A stretch of DNA of 16,794 nt from Planctomycetota bacterium (GTDB taxonomy: Bacteria > Planctomycetota > Planctomycetia > Isosphaerales > Isosphaeraceae): the NCBI GenBank assembly GCA_021778575.1, contig JAJYCH010000019.1:1-16794 (forward strand), in the 5' to 3' direction. Positions within the stretch are counted from its first letter, which is position 1. Each line of letters opens with the position of its first letter. Below the pieces are notes generated by a model that was not told the origin of the DNA, ran no database searches, and worked only from the letters and a program-made list of their open reading frames with translations. Shown piece after piece: positions 8,123-15,002 of the stretch. Made by a program: the position numbers and the translations under genes.

Positions 8123-8141
8123 AGCTGGCGGATCGCCAGCT
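8123..8141. promoter_or_regulatory. Short perfect inverted repeat upstream of bphP
   Basis: AGCTGGCG (8123-8130) and CGCCAGCT (8134-8141) with a 3-bp spacer, about 175 bp upstream of the bacteriophytochrome ATG. The short spacer suits a dimeric protein-binding site better than an RNA hairpin. Role not shown. Confidence 0.3.
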
Positions 8142-8316
8142 CTTTCGACAGCGGTTCGGGCTCGACCCGCTCAGGGCGTCAGATGGTGATCATCTTTCCA
8201 GAACCGTGGATTGAGCCGCTCCCTCGTCGATTCCCGGCGTTCGCCCGATCGATGGTCAAGGGGCTGTTCGAGGGCGGGGCGCGAGATGAGGGGGCGTCGC
8301 GAAATGGGGGCGACGA

Positions 8317-10563
8317 ATGAGTCCGGGACACGACTCGGTCGATCCAATCATCGACCTGGCCCATTGCGACCGCGAACCGATTCACATCCCGGGGCGTATC
8401 CAGGGGCATGGAATTCTGTTCGCGCTCCGCGAACCGGATTTGACAGTGGTCCAGGTCAGCGAGAACGTCGCGAGACTGGCCGGGCTGGCGGTCGCCGAGG
8501 TGATCGGCCAGCCGATCGACCGGCTGACCGCCGACGCCGGAGCGTGCCGTCAATGGCTGCTCTCGGCCCAGGTTCGGGAGTCGAGCCCGGTTCAACTGGT
8601 GGTCGGCGGCCGCGTCTTTGACGCGACGGCGCACCGTCACGACGGGGTCCTGCTCCTCGAACTGGAAAACAGTCGCGAGGTCGCTGTTGTTTCGGCACCG
8701 ATCTCATACCGGTCGGTCCGGATGGCGATGGGACGGCTCCAGTCGGCCGGGACTCTCGCCGAGTTTTGTCAGGTGGCAGCCATCGAGATGCAAGCGCTCA
8801 CCGGTTTCGATCGGGTGAATGTCTACCGGTTTCTCCCGGACTGGAACGGTCAGGTTCTCGGCGAGGCCAAGCGAGACGATCTGATCACCTACATGGGCTT
8901 ACATTTTCCGGCCGGCGACATCCCCGAGCCGGCCCGGAGGCTTTATCACCTCAACTTGATCCGCCACATCCCGGACGTCGATTCCGAGCCCGCCCTGATC
9001 ACGCCGGAGTCAAATCCGCTGACCGGTCGTCCGCTCGATCTGTCGCTGGCGGTCCTTCGAGGGGTCTCGCCGGTTCATATTCAGTATCTCAAGAACATGG
9101 AGGCTCGGAGTTCGCTCTCGGTCTCGCTGATGAAGGAGGGCCAGCTCTGGGGGCTGCTGACCTGCCATCATTATTCGGCACCTCGGTACGTTCCTCCCGG
9201 GGTCCGAGATGCCTGTGAGTTTCTCGGACAGGTGATCTCGGCGCAGCTCGCTGTCAAGGAAGAGGCCGAGGGGAACGAGTACAGGGGCCAGCTTCAGGCC
9301 GTGCGCGAACGTTTGCTTCAGCGGATGGGCACCGAGCACGACCTGGTCCGGGGGCTTCCCGGCCAGGATTTGCTGGCCTTGACCGGAGCCACCGGCGCGG
9401 CCATCGTTCATGATCGTTCGTGTACATTGACCGGTGCCACCCCGACCGAGCAGGAGGTAAGACGTCTGGTCGCCTGGCTGCGGGTTCACGCCGACGCCGA
9501 GGTTTTCCACACCAATAGCCTGGCCCGACTCTATCCCGAAGCGGATTCGTTCAAGGACGTTGCCAGCGGCCTCATCGCGATCAGCACGACCAAGGTCGAG
9601 GGGCACCACGTCCTCTGGTTCCGGCCCGAGGTGGTCCAGACGGTCGAGTGGGCGGGCGACCCTCGCAAACTCGGCGGCGAGATCGGCTCGTCGGGCGTGT
9701 TGAACCCTCGGCGATCGTTCGAGCTCTGGCGCGAGGTGGTGAGCCTGAACAGTCTCCCCTGGAAGTCGTGGGAGATCAACGCGGCGCGAATGCTGCGCGA
9801 CGCGATCATCGCCGTCGTGGTCCGTCGAGCCGAGGAGCTGACGCGTCTGAACGTCGAGCTCGAGCGGAGCAACTCCGACCTCGACTCATTCGCCTTCATC
9901 ACCTCGCACGACCTGAAAGAACCGCTCCGAGGCATCCACAACTATGCCACATTCGTTCTTGAGGATTATGCCGACAAGCTCGACGCCGATGGCAAGGATA
10001 AGCTCCAGACGCTGGTGAATCTGTCCGAACGGCTTGAGGACATCGTCGAGTCGCTTCTGCAATACTCCAGGCTCGGTCGGGCCGACCTCGACGTCGAGCC
10101 GACGGATCTGAACAGCGTCGTGGCCGGAGTTCTGGCCTTGCTCAAGGTAACCCTGGCTCGCGAGGCGGTCGAGATCCGAATTCCGCGGCCGCTGCCCGTC
10201 GTCCGGTGCGACCGGACACAGGCCGAACTCCTGTTCACAAACTTGATCACCAATGCGGTGAAGTACAACAATAAATCGGCCAAGTGGGTCGAAATTGGTT
10301 ACAAGGAGCCGGTCGACGGAGCCGATCCCCGACCCGTGCTGTATGTCGAAGACAACGGCATCGGCATTGCGGAGAAGCATCGGCATTCGATCTTCCGGAT
10401 GTTCAAGCGGTTGCACAGCCGAGACAAGTATGGCGGAGGCACCGGCGCGGGCCTGGCCTTCGCCAAGAAGGTTGCCGAGCGACATGGCGGGAGCATCTGG
10501 CTCGAATCGACCGAGGGCCAGGGGGCAACGTTTTATTTCACGCTGGAGAGTCAGAGACCATGA
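8317..10563 (+). CDS. bphP: Bacteriophytochrome histidine kinase
   Basis: 748 residues with the full bacteriophytochrome order. PAS: about 11-125, with Cys17 in AHCDREPIHIPG.IQ.HG, the biliverdin-attachment Cys of bacteriophytochromes. GAF: about 140-315, with Tyr170, Asp201 in PAGDIP, His254 and Tyr257 in SPVHIQYLKNM, and CHH at 283-285. PHY: about 330-505, with WAGDP at 445-449 and the tongue motif PRRSF at 464-468. HisKA: phosphoacceptor His531 in TSHDLKEPLRGI. HATPase: Asn646 (LITNAVKY), DNGIGI 679-684, and GTGAGLA 709-714. It should bind biliverdin, sense red/far-red light and autophosphorylate in the cytoplasm. An oddity is Gly200 where PASDIP is usual. GGGGG at 8306-8310 is a reasonable ribosome-binding site 6 nt before the ATG, and an in-frame stop lies just upstream. 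It is first gene of a three-gene operon and overlaps the next by ATGA. No heme oxygenase is nearby. Confidence 0.96.
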   Translation: MSPGHDSVDPIIDLAHCDREPIHIPGRIQGHGILFALREPDLTVVQVSENVARLAGLAVAEVIGQPIDRLTADAGACRQWLLSAQVRESSPVQLVVGGRVFDATAHRHDGVLLLELENSREVAVVSAPISYRSVRMAMGRLQSAGTLAEFCQVAAIEMQALTGFDRVNVYRFLPDWNGQVLGEAKRDDLITYMGLHFPAGDIPEPARRLYHLNLIRHIPDVDSEPALITPESNPLTGRPLDLSLAVLRGVSPVHIQYLKNMEARSSLSVSLMKEGQLWGLLTCHHYSAPRYVPPGVRDACEFLGQVISAQLAVKEEAEGNEYRGQLQAVRERLLQRMGTEHDLVRGLPGQDLLALTGATGAAIVHDRSCTLTGATPTEQEVRRLVAWLRVHADAEVFHTNSLARLYPEADSFKDVASGLIAISTTKVEGHHVLWFRPEVVQTVEWAGDPRKLGGEIGSSGVLNPRRSFELWREVVSLNSLPWKSWEINAARMLRDAIIAVVVRRAEELTRLNVELERSNSDLDSFAFITSHDLKEPLRGIHNYATFVLEDYADKLDADGKDKLQTLVNLSERLEDIVESLLQYSRLGRADLDVEPTDLNSVVAGVLALLKVTLAREAVEIRIPRPLPVVRCDRTQAELLFTNLITNAVKYNNKSAKWVEIGYKEPVDGADPRPVLYVEDNGIGIAEKHRHSIFRMFKRLHSRDKYGGGTGAGLAFAKKVAERHGGSIWLESTEGQGATFYFTLESQRP

Positions 10564-11006
10564 CGACAGCCCCGAGCCCGCTCATTCTGATCGTCGAGGA
10601 CAGCGACGAGCACTTCGAGGCGATCCGTCGGGCTTTCCTGAAGACCGGGATCGTCAACCCGGTTCATCGCTGTTGCGATGGCGACGATGCTCTCGATTAC
10701 CTCTTTCACCGAGGAGTCCACGCCGACCCGGCGACCGCTCCCAGACCGGCGGTGATGTTGCTCGACCTGAATCTTCCCGGGACCGATGGCCGCGAGGTTC
10801 TCGACAACCTTAAAGCCGACGAGACCCTCAGGGTTCTCCCGGTCGTTGTGCTCAGCACCTCGTCCCATCCCGGCGACATCGAACTGTGTTATCGAACCGG
10901 TGCGTCAGGCTACATCATCAAGCCGGTCCGGTTCGACGAATTTTTGAAGACGGTCGAGAACCTCAAGAGTTACTGGTTCGACACCGTGGCCCTTCCGGTG
11001 GGATAA
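10560..11006 (+). CDS. Rcp1-type single-domain response regulator
   Basis: 148 residues forming one receiver domain and nothing else. The acidic pocket is Glu13-Asp14 (IVEDSD), the phosphoacceptor is Asp69 (LLDLNLPGTDG), the switch residue is Thr100 (VVLSTSS), and Lys121 is in YIIKPV. The insert GVHADPATAPRPAV and the C-terminus YW....LP are typical of Rcp1-like regulators, which are the usual partners of cyanobacterial and bacterial phytochromes. The start ATG overlaps the phytochrome stop (ATGA, 10560-10563), so translation is likely coupled and partner specificity is strongly implied. The frame is open upstream, but that part only shadows the phytochrome gene. With no output domain, it would act as a phosphate shuttle or by protein contact. 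Confidence 0.94.
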   Translation: MTTAPSPLILIVEDSDEHFEAIRRAFLKTGIVNPVHRCCDGDDALDYLFHRGVHADPATAPRPAVMLLDLNLPGTDGREVLDNLKADETLRVLPVVVLSTSSHPGDIELCYRTGASGYIIKPVRFDEFLKTVENLKSYWFDTVALPVG

Positions 11007-11009
11007 TTC

Positions 11010-13085
11010 ATGGCACCCTCCACTCGACTCATCGCCATTCTCGATGATACTCCGGAAGACCGGGCCGCTGTTCGCCGGCATCTAGCGGCCGAACGGACGG
11101 GCTATCGAATTCTGGAATATGATTCGCCCGCAGAAGCCGCCGAATCGTCGCGGCTCGCGCCGCCCGACTGTCTCCTGCTCGACTACAGGTTGGAGGAGAC
11201 CGATGGGTTGGAGGTTCTCGAACTTCTGACCGGCGGGACCGGCGTGGCTCCCTTCGCCATCATCATGCTGACCGGCCGAGGGAGCGAAGCCATCGCCGTC
11301 CAGGCCATGAAACGGGGCGCTCTCGACTATCTCGTCAAGGGCCAGTACTCGCCCGAGCAACTCCGACAGACGGTGGCCGACGCCATCGCCAAGTTCGCCG
11401 ACCGGCCGGCCGTCGAGCGTCGGAGAGCCGAGCGCGAGCGCGCCCACCTGGCCACCAGAGACTCCGACCCCGATCATGAGCGGCTGGTCCTGATCGTCGA
11501 CGACTCCCCCGAAGATCGGATGGCCGTCCGTCGGGCGCTGACCCGCAACGTCGGATCGTCCTACCGGTTTATCGAAGAATCGACCGGTGCCGAAGCCCTG
11601 GCGCTCTGTCGGTCGGCGGGTCTCGACTGCCTGGTCCTCGACTACTCGCTACCCGATGTCGACGGTCTTGAATTTCTTGATAAGCTGACCGGAGGCACGG
11701 GAATCACGCCGTTTCCGGTCATCATGCTGACCGGCCGAGGCGACGAGGCCATCGCCGTCCAGGCCCTGAAACGAGGCGCCGCCGACTATCTGGTCAAGGG
11801 ACGGCCGACCGTCGAGTCGCTTCATCTCAAGATCGAACAGGCCATTCAGCGGGTCGCCGCGCGACGGGTCCAGGAAGAACAGCGGGTCCGGGTCCTCGAA
11901 CGGCTCGAATCCGAGTCTCGACGCCGCGCCGATTTGCTTGCCGAGGCCGACCGCCGCAAGGACGAGTTTCTCGCCATGCTCGCCCACGAACTGCGGAACC
12001 CGCTCTCGCCGGTCTCCACCTCGTTGCACCTTCTGCGTCTTCTCGGCCCCTTGCCCGAAGGCGCGCTCGAAGCCATCGAGATCGCCGATCGTCAGGTCAA
12101 GCACCTGGCCCGACTGGTGGACGACCTGATGGAAGTCTCGCGGATCACCCGAGGCAAGATCACGCTGAAGAAGGAGCAAGTCGAACTCGGGCCGGTCCTC
12201 CGACGGGTCGTCGACGCGTCGCGGACGCTCATCGAGTCGCAACGCCACCACCTGACGCTAAACCTGCCGGCCGAGCCGATCCTGCTCGACGCCGACCCGG
12301 TCCGACTTGATCAGATCTTCACGAATCTGCTGAACAACGCCGCGAAATATACCGATCCCGGCGGCCGGATCGATATCAACGTCGGTCGCGAAGGGGAGAC
12401 GGCGGTGATCCGGGTCATCGACACCGGCCTGGGGATCGACGTCGAGATGCTGCCGAGAATCTTCGACCTCTTCGCCCAGGCCGACCAGTCGCTCGACCGG
12501 TCTCGGGGCGGACTGGGGATCGGGCTCACACTTGTTCGAGCCCTGACCGAGCAGCACGACGGCACGGTCGAGGCCCACAGCGAAGGAACCGGCACCGGCA
12601 CCGAGTTCACGGTCCGACTGCCGATTGTCGAGCCGGCTCCCGTGCCGTCACCGCCGGAACCGCCCGAAGCGCTCACCGGTAAGTCGCTGAAAGTCCTTCT
12701 CGTCGATGACAACGTCGACGGGACCCGGACGATGGCCATGCTCTTTCGGGCCTGGGGATTCGAGGTCCACTCGGCGCACGATGGAATCGCCGGGCTCGAG
12801 GCCGTCCGCGCCGTCCGTCCCGACCTCGTCTTGCTAGACATCGGCTTGCCAAGGATGAACGGCTACGCCGTCGCCCAGGCCGTCCATCAGGAGTTCGGCG
12901 ACAAATCGCCGGTCCTTGCCGCCATCACCGGCTATGGCGATGCCGACGACCGCCGAAGGGCTGCCGAAGCGGGCTTCCACCATCACCTGGTCAAGCCGGT
13001 CAACCCCAACGAATTACTCCGGGTAACCGCCGAGGTCCACCACCGATCCCAGCGAACATTCGAGCATCAGGCCGAAGGATACTGA
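11010..13085 (+). CDS. Hybrid histidine kinase REC-REC-HisKA-HATPase-REC
   Basis: 691 residues, starting 3 nt after the response regulator stop. REC1 is about 5-125 (acidic pair Asp12-Asp13, Asp58, Thr88, Lys110). REC2 is about 158-280 (Asp164-Asp165, Asp211, Thr241, Lys263). A charged linker at 283-316 is probably coiled coil. HisKA has His326 in LAHELRNPLSP. HATPase has Asn443 (LLNNAAKY), DTGLGI 471-476 and GLGIGL 501-506. A Pro-rich linker at 541-555 precedes REC3 at about 559-675 (Asp566-Asp567, Asp610, Thr640, Lys662). No membrane segment or sensor domain is present, so input must come through REC1/REC2, most simply phosphoryl groups passed from the phytochrome or Rcp1-like protein. REC3 suggests further relay to an Hpt protein not seen here. 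REC1 and REC2 are close copies (LTGGTG..PF..IMLTGRG.EAIAVQA.KRGA.DYLVKG), an internal duplication. Confidence 0.95.
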   Translation: MAPSTRLIAILDDTPEDRAAVRRHLAAERTGYRILEYDSPAEAAESSRLAPPDCLLLDYRLEETDGLEVLELLTGGTGVAPFAIIMLTGRGSEAIAVQAMKRGALDYLVKGQYSPEQLRQTVADAIAKFADRPAVERRRAERERAHLATRDSDPDHERLVLIVDDSPEDRMAVRRALTRNVGSSYRFIEESTGAEALALCRSAGLDCLVLDYSLPDVDGLEFLDKLTGGTGITPFPVIMLTGRGDEAIAVQALKRGAADYLVKGRPTVESLHLKIEQAIQRVAARRVQEEQRVRVLERLESESRRRADLLAEADRRKDEFLAMLAHELRNPLSPVSTSLHLLRLLGPLPEGALEAIEIADRQVKHLARLVDDLMEVSRITRGKITLKKEQVELGPVLRRVVDASRTLIESQRHHLTLNLPAEPILLDADPVRLDQIFTNLLNNAAKYTDPGGRIDINVGREGETAVIRVIDTGLGIDVEMLPRIFDLFAQADQSLDRSRGGLGIGLTLVRALTEQHDGTVEAHSEGTGTGTEFTVRLPIVEPAPVPSPPEPPEALTGKSLKVLLVDDNVDGTRTMAMLFRAWGFEVHSAHDGIAGLEAVRAVRPDLVLLDIGLPRMNGYAVAQAVHQEFGDKSPVLAAITGYGDADDRRRAAEAGFHHHLVKPVNPNELLRVTAEVHHRSQRTFEHQAEGY

Positions 13086-13117
13086 TGATCCTCGGCCAGA
13101 GGCTCAAGGCATGACAC

Positions 13118-13480
13118 TTATTCCCGGACAAACGCCGCGATCGCGGATTCCTCGTCGTCGAAAATCCCGAAGAGCTGGGCTGTCCGGGTGATCTGCAACA
13201 TCTCCAGGAGGTCGGCATCGACCCGACAGAGGCTGACGGACCCTCCGATCGCGCTGGTCTTCTTCTTCAGCGCGACCAGGACACCGATCGGCGCGCTGGT
13301 CATGACCCGGACGTTTTCGAAGTTCAGCACCAACTGCGCACGCCCCTGAACATCGACCAGATCATAAAGATCTTCGCGAGTATCGAAGGGGAGCTTGGGT
13401 CCGGTGAACGTGATCACCAGGACCCCTCGAACCTCTTTCAGGGCGTACTCCAGATGCTCGCCCCGCGTCGTCGTCGCCAT
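13118..13480 (-). CDS. STAS domain protein (anti-sigma factor antagonist-like)
   Basis: 120 residues from the ATG at 13480, chosen because GGGAGA lies at 13487-13492 (6-nt spacing) and homology-like sequence begins there; the frame is open for about 60 more codons upstream but these look non-coding. The whole protein fits a STAS domain: VRGVLVITFTGPKL, then AQLVLNFENVRVMTSAPIGVLVALKKKT, with Ser62 at the position of the phosphorylatable Ser of SpoIIAA/RsbV, then GGSVSLCRVDADLLEMLQITRTAQLFGIFDDEESAIAAF. The usual Asp before that Ser is replaced (MTS), so phosphorylation by an RsbW-type kinase is uncertain. No anti-sigma kinase or phosphatase gene is adjacent. It converges on the light operon with only 32 bp between, with no terminator visible. 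Confidence 0.88.
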   Translation of the reverse strand: MATTTRGEHLEYALKEVRGVLVITFTGPKLPFDTREDLYDLVDVQGRAQLVLNFENVRVMTSAPIGVLVALKKKTSAIGGSVSLCRVDADLLEMLQITRTAQLFGIFDDEESAIAAFVRE

Positions 13481-13724
13481 CGGTCGTCTCCCGTGTTCGA
13501 GCCGGATCGACACCGCCAGGAGATGCTCGCGGCCTCGGTCACCCTGTCGCCTCAGTCCATTGGAACAGGTTCCCGGTCGCTGGTCCATGCGAGAATGCTG
13601 ATGAAACCGGTGTAGGAGGCCAGGTTCGGCAATCCGCGCCTCGAAAGCGCGACACGCCGCGTCCACTTCTCGCCGACAACAAGAGGCTTCATTTCATTCA
13701 GTCCGCGGCACTGATCTTGAATCC

Positions 13725-14378
13725 CTACTGTGTTGGCGCTTCGTCATAGACATCTGTCCGCGGATGCTGGTCGCGCCATTTTTTCCAGGTGGTTCGTTCC
13801 AGGGGAATCGGTTCGTGAGGAAACGCGGGGGTCGAGGTGTCGTCGCTCAGAGGCTTGAGAGTTTGCTGGGCATATTCTGTCTTGCCAACGCACACGACCA
13901 TTCCACCGCTAAAGACACCACCCTGAGAGAGTTCCAGGGGCTTGCCGGCAGTACAACCCGTGAATGCGCAGACATAATTATTGATGTTGCAATAGGCAAC
14001 CGATACCGGCCGATCGCCGATGAGATCATTCACGATATGGTTTTGTTTGTCAACCATCACAAGAGTCCGATAAGCCCGACAGAGGCCATCGATCTCCACG
14101 CCGAAAATCTCCTCTTCATCGAGAAGGCACGCCTCGGCGGCTTTGTGGATCGGAGGCCGATCAATGCCAGGCGCGAAATAATTGAAACGTCCGTGCGTGG
14201 GATCGTTTTGCACCTCAAAATCATTCATGTGAATATGCAACGATATTCTTTCTTGCGAGTAGATAAAACCCACGATGACTGCTTCAGTGATCACGACAGC
14301 GAGGCAAATGACCAGCACGGTCCCTGATCGCACTCGTCGGGCCGATCTCATCACCGCGTTCCAACATGATCGATCCAT
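13725..14378 (-). CDS. DUF3179-like membrane-anchored protein
   Basis: 217 residues with one N-terminal helix at about 19-40 (TVLVICLAVVITEAVIVGFIY) and the remainder expected outside the cytoplasm. The soluble part resembles the DUF3179 family: GIDRPPI at 71-77, GVEIDGLCRAYRTLVM at 93-108, HIVNDLIGDRPVSVAYC at 114-130 (compare VND..GG.PV.VTYC), and the ending TTWKKWRDQHPRTDVY at 196-211, like the family's W..W...HP.T terminus. After Cys130 the usual CPxC-like spacing is lost (CNINNYVC), so it may be a divergent member. Biochemical function of the family is unknown. The start could also be the ATG at 14351 (residue 10), which has a GGAA nearby; neither has a good ribosome-binding site. It is not obviously in an operon. 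Confidence 0.75.
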   Translation of the reverse strand: MDRSCWNAVMRSARRVRSGTVLVICLAVVITEAVIVGFIYSQERISLHIHMNDFEVQNDPTHGRFNYFAPGIDRPPIHKAAEACLLDEEEIFGVEIDGLCRAYRTLVMVDKQNHIVNDLIGDRPVSVAYCNINNYVCAFTGCTAGKPLELSQGGVFSGGMVVCVGKTEYAQQTLKPLSDDTSTPAFPHEPIPLERTTWKKWRDQHPRTDVYDEAPTQ

Positions 14379-14453
14379 TGAGTCGACTCGATGATTCTAT
14401 TTGGAGTCGATGCGCACCCCTGGGGTGGCCCCGAGACCCTATGCCCAGCTTTT

Positions 14454-14475
14454 TGATGAGAAACTTTTCTCATCA
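14454..14475. repeat. Perfect AT-rich hairpin upstream of DUF3179 gene
   Basis: Arms TGATGAGAAA (14454-14463) and TTTCTCATCA (14466-14475) with only two bases between, flanked by TTTTT on the left. Placed 76-97 bp before the DUF3179 start. It has no downstream U-run on the minus strand, so an operator or mRNA leader hairpin is more likely than a terminator for the small open frame upstream. Confidence 0.4.
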
Positions 14476-14577
14476 TATACCATTGCAACAGCGTCAAAAT
14501 TCTCTGGTCGGGCCGGTCAAAATGGAAATTCCTCTCAATCTTCATCATTGACGCGATCTGAACCGTCCACGACCCGG

Positions 14578-14931
14578 TCAAGTACCACGCGCCGTCGCCT
14601 GTCTCAGGATGATGTTGAATTCCAAGCCGGCCTGACCGGAGCCGACCCCGCCGCCCGAAATCCTCAAGACGACCATCCGAGCCAGAGGATGAATTTCGGG
14701 GATCGAATCCGTCCCCGCTCCGTACCCGTTCTGAACCAGCTCTGCAAAAGCGGGGATCGCGAACCACGACAGAACGTAGGCCACCAGCCCCATCCAGATC
14801 GCGTTGAGGACATAGCCGCAGCCAGCGGTCAAACCCCGCGCATCCGACGGATCGGAGAGGAGAAGGAGGTGAAGCGGCGGAAAAATCCACTAGCCAAGAG
14901 GTTGAGAATCAAATAAATTACAATTCTTCAT
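14578..14931 (-). pseudogene. Possible small membrane protein ORF with an in-frame amber codon
   Basis: A minus-strand frame runs from ATG 14931 to a stop at 14578. It is open except for one TAG at 14890-14892, which gives a 13-residue head and a 103-codon remainder. The remainder looks protein-like: WIFPPLHLLL as a hydrophobic stretch, then GYVLNAIWMGLVAYVLSWFAIPAFAELV as a probable membrane helix, then a polar tail ending in LRQATARGT. It could be a small gene broken by a TGG-to-TAG type mutation, or a shorter gene starting downstream at TTG 14832 or ATG 14793. No family is recognised and no ribosome-binding site is convincing. The calling is tentative. Confidence 0.35.
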
Positions 14932-14956
14932 ATTTTCATAATACTATATTTAACTC
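14908..14956. other. AT-rich island in GC-rich DNA
   Basis: About 50 bp are almost entirely A/T in a region otherwise near 60-65% GC by eye. It lies between the end of the DUF4832 gene and the interrupted small frame. It may contain a minus-strand promoter (TTGAGT at 14953-14958 is a weak -35 match, but no -10 at proper spacing is convincing) or be a DNA-bending or protein-binding segment. Confidence 0.4.
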
Positions 14957-15002
14957 AACCTGATTTTGCTGACCGTGAGGAAGCCGGGTCCTGCGAGGGG
15001 GC

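Larger units (their letters stand above)
6924..8316. other. Gene-poor stretch with mobile-element debris
   Basis: About 1.4 kb without an intact gene. It contains a decayed IS3-type transposase fragment (7064-7208), a 127-bp palindromic element (7655-7781) flanked by 16-bp inverted repeats, and two palindromic sites (8028-8060 and 8123-8141) upstream of the bacteriophytochrome gene. Short open frames, for example plus strand 7879-8061 and minus strand 7202-7633, lack recognisable domains and I do not call them genes. The promoter of the light-signalling operon should be in the last few hundred bases. Confidence 0.6.

Noticed and set aside
13481..13666. 62-residue N-terminal extension of the STAS protein
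   Set aside because: Composition is not protein-like, and a good ribosome-binding site precedes the internal ATG at 13480, where the STAS fold begins.
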